From positions 1-9,682 of the forward strand of contig JAJRRX010000173.1 of NCBI GenBank assembly GCA_024279075.1: a stretch of 9,682 nt of DNA. The letters are read 5' to 3'. The position numbers were made by a program, and so were the translations under genes. The notes below the pieces were generated by a model that saw only the letters and a program-made list of their open reading frames with translations, was not told where the DNA came from and ran no database searches. Below, in pieces: positions 1 through 6,298 of this stretch. The DNA comes from Alphaproteobacteria bacterium (lineage in GTDB: Bacteria > Pseudomonadota > Alphaproteobacteria > Rhodobacterales > Rhodobacteraceae). Positions within the stretch are counted from its first letter, which is position 1; every line of letters starts with the position of its first letter.

Positions 1-72
1 CCTCCTGCGTTACCAGCCCAACTTAACAAGCTGAGCAGTGCAGGCTACCCCTAACGGTTCCAGAACCCGCTT

Positions 73-1236
73 TTAGTCATAATTCCGCTGATCATCAATC
101 ACGAGGCCATCTTTGGGCAGGCTGCCTAGGGGCACAATTTCCACCGTGCCGCGCAGTTTAAGCGTGGCTTGCACAGAGGATTCCAGCGCGGCTTGGTCCG
201 CGCCCTCGGCCTCTACTTGCACGATAAGTGCATCTTGCTCGCCTGTGCGGGTGGCAATAATGCGGGCCTTGACCACTTCGGGGTGGCGGGCGACAAGGGC
301 CGCCACTTGCTCGGGGCGTACAAACATACCCTTGATCTTGGTGGTTTGGTCGGCGCGGCCCATCCAGCCCTTAATGCGCATATTCGTGCGGCCACAGGGG
401 CTTTGGCCGGAAAGTACGGCGGAAAGGTCTCCGGTGGCGAACCGTATAAGCGGATAATCAGGGTTGAGCGCCGTGACGATAACCTCGCCAACTTCGCCCT
501 CAGCCACCGGAATGCCCGTGCCCGGGGTAACGATTTCAACGATCACACCTTCATCGACGATCATGCCTTCCATGGCTTCGGACTCGTAGGCGATATTGCC
601 AAGGTCGGCGGTCGCGTAGCATTGCAGGCATTGGATGCCGCGATCAGCGTATTCTGCGCGCAGGCTCGGGAACAGCGCCCCGCCGCCCACAGCCGCGCGC
701 GTAAATTGCAGCGCGCGGCCCATCTCGTCGGCTTTATCAAGGATGATTTTCAGGTAATCGGGCGTGCCAGCATAGGCCGTGCAGCCCAAGTGGGCGGCGG
801 CTTCTACCTGAAGCTCGGTTTGGCCTGTGCCCGCAGGTAGCACCTTGGCCCCCACGGCTTGCGCGGCGCTTTCAAACATCATGCCCGCTGGGGTGAGGTG
901 GTAGGAAAAGCAGTTTTGCACCACATCCGCCGCGCCGATGCCCGTGGCATGAAGAAAGCGGCCAAGCCGCCACCAGTCGCCTTGCATCCGGCCCGGCTCG
1001 TAAATTGGGCCGGGGGATTGGAAATAGTGGGTTATGTTGGCAGTGAGCACCCCGCCCAGTGGCGGGGTTTCCTTTTGCCGTGCCACGAGGTCAGCCTTGC
1101 GCAAAATCGGCAGGGCCGCGAGCCCCTCCTGTGTAACCAGCTTACCCTCGGGTAGTAGGGCATTGAGAGCGGCGCGTTGAGCGGCGGCGCGCTCGTCTGC
1201 CGAGCGGGTTTCGAGTGTATCAAAATAATCAGCCAT
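73..1236 (-). CDS. PaaK-like adenylate-forming protein, possibly a pseudo-ligase
   Basis: A 387-residue protein related to phenylacetate-CoA ligases, which activate a carboxylate as acyl-AMP and then load it onto CoA. Family features visible are GGQTE-like GTGQTELQ (137-144), AGTPDYLKII (156-165), a degenerate A5 region YATADLGNIAYESE (207-220), RFATGDLSA (265-273), and the GRADQTTKIKGMFVRPEQV hinge (293-311). Two hallmarks are missing. Where PaaK has SSGTTGKPT, this protein has QSPGPIYEPG (73-82), without the Thr-Thr-Gly-Lys. The C-terminal GKAxRVxDxR motif with its catalytic lysine is replaced by LPKDGLVIDDQR (373-384). The frame is uninterrupted, so this is not a visible frameshift. It is somewhat shorter than E. 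coli PaaK (437). ATG at 1236 is preceded by AGGTGA, 10 bases after the stop of the small upstream gene. Membership of the PaaK superfamily is secure; catalytic activity and substrate are uncertain. Confidence 0.88.
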   Translation of the reverse strand: MADYFDTLETRSADERAAAQRAALNALLPEGKLVTQEGLAALPILRKADLVARQKETPPLGGVLTANITHYFQSPGPIYEPGRMQGDWWRLGRFLHATGIGAADVVQNCFSYHLTPAGMMFESAAQAVGAKVLPAGTGQTELQVEAAAHLGCTAYAGTPDYLKIILDKADEMGRALQFTRAAVGGGALFPSLRAEYADRGIQCLQCYATADLGNIAYESEAMEGMIVDEGVIVEIVTPGTGIPVAEGEVGEVIVTALNPDYPLIRFATGDLSAVLSGQSPCGRTNMRIKGWMGRADQTTKIKGMFVRPEQVAALVARHPEVVKARIIATRTGEQDALIVQVEAEGADQAALESSVQATLKLRGTVEIVPLGSLPKDGLVIDDQRNYD

Positions 1237-1246
1237 GAATCACCTG

Positions 1247-1534
1247 TCAGGTTTTGCTTAATATTTGTGGGCCTTTACCATCCAAGCGCTTGATAACGCC
1301 TTGAACTTCAAGCTCCAGCTTGACCGAGGTAACATGCCAGCCAAGGCTGCCCATGCGGTCCAGCTCATCATCTGTTAGCGCGGCGCGCACCATGTCTTTC
1401 AACTGGCTCCAAGGGCAATCGCCCCGCGCCAGCACATCCAGAATCCCGCGCCGTATCGCAACGTATTTCCATGTCGGAATATTCGTCACGCCATCCCGCC
1501 CTTTGCTGGGCGTGCGGCAAGGGGTTCTGTCCAT
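1247..1534 (-). CDS. Small conserved-looking protein coupled to livF, winged-helix-like
   Basis: A small soluble protein of 95 residues from the ATG at 1534, or 80 residues from a GTG at 1489. The ATG overlaps the livF stop by one base (TAATG), which suggests translational coupling. The GTG has a better purine-rich site (AAAGGGCGGGAT) upstream, and the first 15 residues (MDRTPCRTPSKGRDG) look unstructured, so the shorter form is plausible. No signal peptide or membrane segment is seen. The remaining sequence reads as helix (YVAIRRGILDVLARGD), helix (WSQLKDMVRAALT), then helix (VTSVKLELEVQGVIKRL) followed by a short Gly-rich turn (DGKGPQIL). This resembles a compact winged-helix fold, but that is an inference from pattern alone. 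I do not recognise a named family with confidence. Its position between livF and the PaaK-like gene suggests a role with one of them, for example as a partner or regulator. Confidence 0.75.
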   Translation of the reverse strand: MDRTPCRTPSKGRDGVTNIPTWKYVAIRRGILDVLARGDCPWSQLKDMVRAALTDDELDRMGSLGWHVTSVKLELEVQGVIKRLDGKGPQILSKT

Positions 1535-2358
1535 TAGCTCAGCCAGCGTTTGCGGCGGCGGTAAGAGCGCACATCGCGGAAGCTTTTGCGGCCATCATCA
1601 GACATACCGAGGTAAAATTCCTTCACGTCGGGGTTTTCGCGCAACTCGGCAGACACCCCGTCCATGACCACGCGGCCGGATTCCAGAATATAGCCATAAT
1701 CTGAATAGCGCAGGGCGACGTTGGTGTTTTGCTCGGCGAGCAAAAACGATACGCCCTCATTCTGGTTCAGATTTTTCACAATCCCGAAAATCTCTTCCAC
1801 CAGCTGCGGCGCGAGGCCCATGCTTGGCTCATCGAGCAGCACGGTTTCGGGGTTGCTCATCAGGGCGCGGCCAATGGCGACCATTTGCTGCTCACCGCCC
1901 GAGGTATAGCCCGCCTGAGATTTGCGCCGCTCTTTCAGGCGCGGGAAGTATTCATAAACCAGCTCAAGGCTTTTCTTGATGCCCGCTTTGCCGTCAGTGC
2001 GCGTATAGGCACCCGTCATCAGGTTTTCTTCTACGGTGAGATGCTCGAAACAATGTCGGCCCTCCATCACCTGAATCACACCTTGCCGCACCAAAGCCGC
2101 TGGGTTCAGGTCATCAATCGGCTGCCCACGATAGATAATCGACCCTTTGGTGACCTCGCCGCGCTCGCCGCGCAGCAGGTTGGAAATCGCTTTCAATGTG
2201 GTGGTTTTGCCCGCGCCATTGCCGCCCAGAAGGGCCGTAATACCGCCCTTGGGGACCTTCAGGCTCACGCCTTTCAGCACCAAGATCACGTGATTATAAA
2301 TCACCTCGATATTGTTGACCTCTAGCAGGGTCTCGCGCTTTTCCACATCATCCAGCAT
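1534..2358 (-). CDS. livF: ABC transporter ATP-binding protein, LivF type
   Basis: One of the two cytoplasmic ATPases that power the importer. The 274 residues contain Walker A GGNGAGKT (45-52), the Q-loop glutamine in VIQVMEG (Q96), an ABC signature TSGGEQQ (152-158), and Walker B TVLLDEPS (172-179) with D176/E177. As is usual for LivF, the switch histidine is replaced in the motif AEQN (208-211). It is longer than E. coli LivF (237): after the canonical end near residue 251 there is a tail of about 23 residues, strongly basic near its end (RSYRRRKRW, 264-272). ATG at 2358 is preceded by AAAGGA with suitable spacing, just downstream of an intrinsic terminator, so its expression is probably lower than that of the binding protein. 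The symbol reflects family only; the substrate is probably not a branched-chain amino acid. Confidence 0.95.
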   Translation of the reverse strand: MLDDVEKRETLLEVNNIEVIYNHVILVLKGVSLKVPKGGITALLGGNGAGKTTTLKAISNLLRGERGEVTKGSIIYRGQPIDDLNPAALVRQGVIQVMEGRHCFEHLTVEENLMTGAYTRTDGKAGIKKSLELVYEYFPRLKERRKSQAGYTSGGEQQMVAIGRALMSNPETVLLDEPSMGLAPQLVEEIFGIVKNLNQNEGVSFLLAEQNTNVALRYSDYGYILESGRVVMDGVSAELRENPDVKEFYLGMSDDGRKSFRDVRSYRRRKRWLS

Positions 2359-2370
2359 CGGATTTCCTTT

Positions 2371-2407
2371 AAAAATAAGGCCCGCTCCGATGAAGCACCG
2401 GAGCGGG
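2371..2407 (-). terminator. Intrinsic terminator or attenuator between binding protein and livF
   Basis: On the minus strand a perfect 9-bp GC-rich stem (CCCGCTCCG / CGGAGCGGG, plus-strand arms 2381-2389 and 2399-2407) encloses a 9-base loop. Two bases later comes TTATTTTT (2371-2378). The structure starts only 9 bases after the stop codon of the binding-protein gene and ends just before the livF ribosome binding site. It fits a partial Rho-independent terminator, which would lower transcription of livF and the two genes after it, and would also protect the 3' end of the binding-protein message. Confidence 0.82.
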
Positions 2408-2415
2408 GAATAGGC

Positions 2416-3702
2416 TTAGTTACACTGAGGCTCAATGTTGTTTTCAGCAGCATAAGCAGCTGAGTCTGCATCAATCAGAGGCTGGATAACATCCATATCA
2501 GGCGCGATGAAGTCTGTGATCAGGCTCCAGCTTTGGCTGGCCGCATCCCACTGCTGAACCGCCCCGAGGCCGGGGCCACCGTGGTTTTGGCAAGTTACCG
2601 TGAAATTCGGCGCAAAGCCCTGAAGGCCAATGGCTGCCATGGTTTCATCCGAAATCACAAGGTTCTCCAAACCGTCACGCATCATGGAAGCGGTAATGTC
2701 GGCAGTGCCGTGCATTTCCTGCGCTACTTTTACAGCTTCTGCTGCCAGCATTGCGCCATACATGCCACGGTTATAAAGCACCGTGCCCACATGCTCGCCA
2801 GTGCCAGAGGCAAGGCCCGCATCAACCACATACTTTTGCATGTCGTCAAACATCGGGAAGTCCGTGCCCACAGCGTGGAAGGTTAGCGCTTTGTAGCCAT
2901 CAGCCGCATCACCAGCCGGTGCCACGTCGTTCTCTGAACCAGACCACCAGATGCCGATGAAGTTGTTCATGTCAAAGCGAATGTTGGACGCTTCTTGAAT
3001 GGCAACCTGGTTCATCACGCCCCAGCCCCACATTAGCACATAATCAGGGCGCTCGCGCCGGATTTGCAGCCATTGGGATTTTTGCTCTTGGCCAGGGTGG
3101 TCAACGGGCAGAAGCGTTAGGTCAAAGCCGTGCTTTTCAGCCAAGGCTTCCAGCGTGCGGATCGGCTCTTTGCCATAAGCGGAGTTATGGTAAAGCAGCG
3201 CAATTTTTTTGCCTTCAAGCGAGCCGCCATTTTCGGAGAGCAGGTAGTTGATGCCCACCGAAGCGCCTGTCCAATAGTTGGCAGGGAAGTTGAAGGTGTG
3301 GCTAAACACGTTGCCGTCAGCTGCCGATGTGCGCCCATAACCAGTGGTCAGCATCGGAATGTCATCCGCTGTGGTTTTCGGGATCAGCTGATAGGTGATA
3401 CCTGTGGAAAGCGGTTCATAAATCAGCGCGCCTTCGCCTTTGGTGGCTTCATAGCACTCAACGCCTTTTTCTGTTGAGTATCCGGTTTCGCACTCGATCA
3501 CGTTGGTCATAACGCCGCCGATGCCGCCATCACGCTCATTCAAAAGCGTCATGTAATCAGCAAAGCCGTCAGCCACAGGTGTGCCGTTGGCGGCATATGG
3601 GCCCGTGCGGTAGCTCAGGCTGGGGAATACCAGCTCGGCCATCACTGGGCTTGCAAGCATCGCGCCTGCCACAGCATAGGCTGCAAGTTTGGTTAGTTTC
3701 AT
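2416..3702 (-). CDS. Periplasmic solute-binding protein of HAAT-family ABC importer
   Basis: A 428-residue type I periplasmic binding protein (Peripla_BP_6 / LivK-like) that captures the substrate and delivers it to the permease pair. An N-terminal Sec signal peptide (MKLTKLAAYAVAGAMLASPVMA) with cleavage predicted after A22 is clear; no lipobox cysteine follows, so it should be soluble in the periplasm. The mature protein begins ELVFPSLSYRTGPYAANG, followed by the NERDGGIGGV segment (55-64) typical of the fold's first lobe. Four cysteines remain in the mature region (C71, C83, C371, C427), which could form two disulfides. ATG at 3702 has an excellent site (AAGGGAGG). It is longer than E. coli LivK (about 369). 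Two hairpins precede the gene and an intrinsic terminator follows it, suggesting a separately stabilised, abundant message. The ligand is unknown; the neighbouring CoA ligase favours a carboxylic acid over an amino acid. Confidence 0.94.
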   Translation of the reverse strand: MKLTKLAAYAVAGAMLASPVMAELVFPSLSYRTGPYAANGTPVADGFADYMTLLNERDGGIGGVMTNVIECETGYSTEKGVECYEATKGEGALIYEPLSTGITYQLIPKTTADDIPMLTTGYGRTSAADGNVFSHTFNFPANYWTGASVGINYLLSENGGSLEGKKIALLYHNSAYGKEPIRTLEALAEKHGFDLTLLPVDHPGQEQKSQWLQIRRERPDYVLMWGWGVMNQVAIQEASNIRFDMNNFIGIWWSGSENDVAPAGDAADGYKALTFHAVGTDFPMFDDMQKYVVDAGLASGTGEHVGTVLYNRGMYGAMLAAEAVKVAQEMHGTADITASMMRDGLENLVISDETMAAIGLQGFAPNFTVTCQNHGGPGLGAVQQWDAASQSWSLITDFIAPDMDVIQPLIDADSAAYAAENNIEPQCN

Positions 3703-3730
3703 GTCGTTCCTCCCTTAGGTTTGACAATAT

Positions 3731-3760
3731 TTAATCCACCGGATTGAAGGTGGGGGTTAA
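3731..3760 (-). promoter_or_regulatory. Inverted repeat in the leader of the binding-protein gene
   Basis: Arms TTAA-T-CCACC (3731-3740) and GGTGG-GGG-TTAA (3749-3760) can pair around an 8-base loop (GGATTGAA): a 5-bp GC stem plus a 4-bp TTAA outer stem separated by an asymmetric bulge. It lies about 30 bases upstream of the binding-protein start. It could be an mRNA-stability or processing element, or an operator. Function is inferred only from position. Confidence 0.4.
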
Positions 3761-3761
3761 T

Positions 3762-3780
3762 GCTCCGGTTTTCCGGTAGC
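3762..3780 (-). promoter_or_regulatory. Hairpin between livM and the binding-protein gene
   Basis: On the minus strand GCT-A-CCGG-AAAA-CCGG-AGC forms a 7-bp stem with one bulged A and a 4-base loop, 17 bases after the livM stop. No U-run follows, so it is not a standard intrinsic terminator. It may act as an RNA processing or stability element separating the permease message from the binding-protein message. Confidence 0.42.
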
Positions 3781-3797
3781 GTTCATAAAGCCAGCCC

Positions 3798-4874
3798 CTA
3801 ATGCGGGAACGGCCATAAGCGTAATTTCTGCTTGGTAACGCGCCAAAGCTGGGCCACGCCGTGAGGCTCTAGCACCAGTGTCAGCATAATCAGGAAGCCG
3901 ATGAGCACCAGCTCGATATGGGCGGCCAAATCAATCGGCCAGCCCAGCATGCCGACCATGATATTTTTGAGCAGCACAGGGAGCAGCACCAAGAAGGCGG
4001 CACCAATGAAGCTGCCCAGAATGGAGCCAAGCCCGCCGATGATGATCATAAACAGCACGAGGAATGATTTTTGAATGCCAAAGGCCTCACCAACCTCAAC
4101 CGCGCCAAGATAGACGGCGAAGAACAGCGCGCCGGACACCCCGATAAAAAACGAGCTAATGGCAAAGGCCGTGAGCTTGGTTTTAAGCGGGTTCACCCCG
4201 ATGATTTCAGCCGCGATATCCATATCGCGAATCGCCATCCAGCTACGGCCAATGCGGCCACGGGTGAGGTTACGGGCCACCCATGCCAAGCCGATCACCA
4301 GCACAAGGCAGAATATATATTTTGCTTCGGCGCTGGCCGTTGGGCCGGTGACCTCATAGCCAAACATGCTGCGGGTCGGGGTCGAGATTTGGCCCGAGGC
4401 GGAGTAATTGTAGAACCATTCGAATTTGTTGAATAGCCAGACCAGAAAGAACTGTGCCGCCAGCGTGGCCACCGCGAGGTAAAACCCTTTGATGCGTAGG
4501 CTGGGGAGGCCAAAGATCACGCCGACACCCGCCGTAATCGCACCGGAAAGCAGCACGATGATCAAGATGTTAAGGTCGGGAAACGAGGTCATCAGCTTGT
4601 AGGACGCATAGGCCCCCACGGCCATAAAGCCCCCCGTGCCAAGGCTGACTTGCCCGCAATATCCGGTAAGAATGTTCAGCCCCAGCGAGGCAATGGACCA
4701 AATGAGAAACGGAATGAGCACCGCGCTTGCCCAGTAATCATTGATCACAAAGGGCACGGCCACCAAGGCCAGAAACACGATGGAATAATAGCTCCAGCGA
4801 TCCAGCTTCAGCGGAAAGGTCTGGCTATCCTCGGCATAGGTTTTTTTATAGTCGCCGGCTTCGCGATATAGCAT
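3798..4874 (-). CDS. livM: ABC transporter permease, LivM type
   Basis: A 358-residue inner-membrane permease that pairs with the LivH-type subunit to form the translocation channel. It has a cytoplasmic N-terminal segment of about 28 charged residues and then multiple hydrophobic helices. The LivM motif GYCGQVSLGTGGFMAVGAY (71-89) is clear. The cytoplasmic coupling loop that contacts the ATPases is GRSWMAIRDMDIAAEIIGVN (209-228), followed by KTKLTAFAISSFFIGVSGAL (231-250). A further conserved stretch is IIIGGLGSILGSFIGAA (277-293). The C-terminus ends in EPHGVAQLWRVTKQK plus a short basic tail. ATG at 4874 is preceded by GGGGAGG at good spacing. The symbol is family level; ligand specificity is set mostly by the binding protein. 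Confidence 0.94.
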   Translation of the reverse strand: MLYREAGDYKKTYAEDSQTFPLKLDRWSYYSIVFLALVAVPFVINDYWASAVLIPFLIWSIASLGLNILTGYCGQVSLGTGGFMAVGAYASYKLMTSFPDLNILIIVLLSGAITAGVGVIFGLPSLRIKGFYLAVATLAAQFFLVWLFNKFEWFYNYSASGQISTPTRSMFGYEVTGPTASAEAKYIFCLVLVIGLAWVARNLTRGRIGRSWMAIRDMDIAAEIIGVNPLKTKLTAFAISSFFIGVSGALFFAVYLGAVEVGEAFGIQKSFLVLFMIIIGGLGSILGSFIGAAFLVLLPVLLKNIMVGMLGWPIDLAAHIELVLIGFLIMLTLVLEPHGVAQLWRVTKQKLRLWPFPH

Positions 4875-4917
4875 GCTCAGGCCTCCCCATTAGTGAATTG
4901 CAGGGCAGGCAGTTTGC

Positions 4918-5118
4918 TTAGCCTCGCCCAAAAGGCGTGTCGCACAGCCCGTTGTTGATTTTGCGCCACGCAAATATGCCCAGCACGAGGCAGGCGAGTG
5001 CCAGCGCTATATCGACCATCTGCATGGCCCCGACATCCTGCGCGGCGAAGAACGCCAAAAAGCCGAATATGAAAAATCCGGTAAAGCCAACTACGGCCCC
5101 GACAGCACAAAACTTCAT
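4918..5118 (-). CDS. Small two-helix membrane protein between livH and livM
   Basis: A 66-residue protein starting at the ATG at 5118, which has a good ribosome binding site (GGGAG, 8 bases upstream). An in-frame ATG at 5208 would add 30 residues, but that extension is polar and its start lacks a comparable site, so I prefer the short form. Two hydrophobic segments are visible, roughly residues 4-25 (rich in Phe and Gly) and 36-51, joined by a short AAQDVGAMQMVD loop. The protein ends with a short polar tail (RKINNGLCDTPFGRG). I do not recognise a family. It lies 98 bases after livH and 43 bases before livM on the same strand, so it is probably co-transcribed with the permeases. It could be a small accessory subunit or an unrelated passenger. 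Lack of known relatives keeps confidence moderate. Confidence 0.65.
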   Translation of the reverse strand: MKFCAVGAVVGFTGFFIFGFLAFFAAQDVGAMQMVDIALALACLVLGIFAWRKINNGLCDTPFGRG

Positions 5119-5216
5119 TCGTATCACTCCCAATTTTCTTAAGGCGGGCCGTGTTTTCCGGCTCTTTGCCTTTTGCAGGGAGTATGGCGGGATTTTGGTA
5201 CATTGCAACCATTTGC

Positions 5217-6227
5217 TTACACCCGCTCAATAATTTTGTCGCCAAACAGGCCTTGGGGCCGGAAGACGAGGAAGACAAGCGCCAGAACATAAGCGAACCA
5301 GTTCTCGGTGGCGTTCATAGTAAAGCCCATGAAATCTCCAAACCAGCTGGAGCTGACGATGAATTCAAACACTTTTTCGCCCACACCAATGATCATCCCG
5401 CCGATGATTGCACCCGGGATCGAGGTGAAGCCGCCGAGCATCAGCACCGGCAGGGCTTTGAGCGTGATCAACGACAGCGAGAATTGCACGCCGGATTTGG
5501 CCCCCCACATTACGCCCGCCACAAGGGCGATAAAACCCGCAATGCCCCAGACGATCACCCAGATTTTGCGCAGGCTAATGCCGACGGAAAGGGCCGCTTG
5601 GTGGTCATCCGCCACCGCGCGCAGGGCGCGGCCAGTGGTGGAGTATTGGCTGAAGATCGTCAGCGCAACCACGAGGAAAACCGAGATGATCGCGGCGGTG
5701 ATGTCGAGGTTATCAATGTAAAAGCCATAGCCGAACCAGTCATAGGTGAGGGAATCTATGGTTTCGTTGATCCCTTGCGGAATGGGCAGGTCAATCTTTT
5801 TGATGTTGGACCCCCACATCAAATCGCCCACGCCCTCCATGAAATAAGCCAGCCCGATGGTGGCCATAAACAGGATGATCGGCTCTTGGTTTACGAGGTG
5901 CTTGAGCAGGTACCGCTCCACCAGCCACGCAAATAATACCATCACCCCGATGGTGAGGATGATCGCCGCCACGGCAGGCACCGTCCAGCCAAAGTGCTGG
6001 ATATTTGTGCCAAAAATCGCGTTGATAATCCCCGCAAACGGCACTTGGCCGCTTTGGATACCCACCAAAGTGAGCGCGCCAAACAGCGCCATAACGCCTT
6101 GGGCATAGTTAAAAATGCCCGAAGCCTTGAAGATCAGCACAAAGCCGAGCGCGACGAGGGAATACATAACCCCCGTCATCAAGCCGTTAATCGCGGCCTC
6201 GGTGCCATATAGAAATTGGTCGTACAT
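5217..6227 (-). CDS. livH: ABC transporter permease, LivH type
   Basis: A 336-residue polytopic inner-membrane protein, the second channel subunit of the importer. The N-terminus shows the LivH pattern AINGLMTGVMYSLVALGFVLIFKASGIFNYAQGVMALFG in residues 12-50, and the cytoplasmic coupling loop is GRALRAVADDHQAALSVGIS (199-218) followed by the helix WVIVWGIAGFIALVAGVMWG (223-242). The conserved LMLGGFTSIPGAIIGGMIIGVGE stretch lies at 262-284, and the end FRPQGLFGDKIIERV is typical. It is longer than E. coli LivH (308), mainly from an extracytoplasmic segment around residues 133-172. ATG at 6227 is preceded by GAGGG. A 71-base gap separates it from the stop of the inserted secreted-protein gene, whereas LivG and LivH genes are often adjacent in this type of cluster. 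Confidence 0.94.
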   Translation of the reverse strand: MYDQFLYGTEAAINGLMTGVMYSLVALGFVLIFKASGIFNYAQGVMALFGALTLVGIQSGQVPFAGIINAIFGTNIQHFGWTVPAVAAIILTIGVMVLFAWLVERYLLKHLVNQEPIILFMATIGLAYFMEGVGDLMWGSNIKKIDLPIPQGINETIDSLTYDWFGYGFYIDNLDITAAIISVFLVVALTIFSQYSTTGRALRAVADDHQAALSVGISLRKIWVIVWGIAGFIALVAGVMWGAKSGVQFSLSLITLKALPVLMLGGFTSIPGAIIGGMIIGVGEKVFEFIVSSSWFGDFMGFTMNATENWFAYVLALVFLVFRPQGLFGDKIIERV

Positions 6228-6298
6228 CTAGTTCCCTCGCTTATGGGCTGCGGTATCTGCATGTCGGGCTTGATTAGGCACGCCCTGCGCCTCACAAT

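Noticed and set aside
1..17. Near match (15 of 17 bases) to 1125-1141 inside the PaaK-like gene, hinting at a second paralogue at the window edge
   Set aside because: In the frame that would give LVTQE there is a stop just upstream and no start codon. A match this short is expected by chance somewhere in a window of this size.
56..67. GGTTC-CA-GAACC inverted repeat just after the PaaK-like stop, considered as the operon terminator
   Set aside because: The loop is too tight, the stem is short, and no U-run follows on the minus strand. The true 3' end may lie outside the window.
169..840. 223-residue plus-strand open frame opposite the PaaK-like gene
   Set aside because: A shadow frame of a recognised gene, without its own motifs or a convincing start site.
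5119..5216. Possible promoter (TTGCAA with ATACTC-like -10) before the small membrane protein
   Set aside because: The match to any consensus is poor and nothing else supports a start site here.
4877..5290. 137-residue minus-strand frame overlapping the end of livH and the small membrane protein
   Set aside because: It overlaps livH in another frame, has a Cys/Arg-rich translation, and competes with the better supported 66-residue ORF.
5151..5936. 261-residue plus-strand open frame opposite livH
   Set aside because: Its translation is highly charged and low in hydrophobic residues, the mirror of a membrane protein. It is antisense to a clear LivH gene.
6271..6290. Imperfect hairpin (AGGCGC / GTGCCT) between the secreted-protein gene and livH
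   Set aside because: Only six pairs including one wobble, and no U-run. It is too weak to call a terminator.
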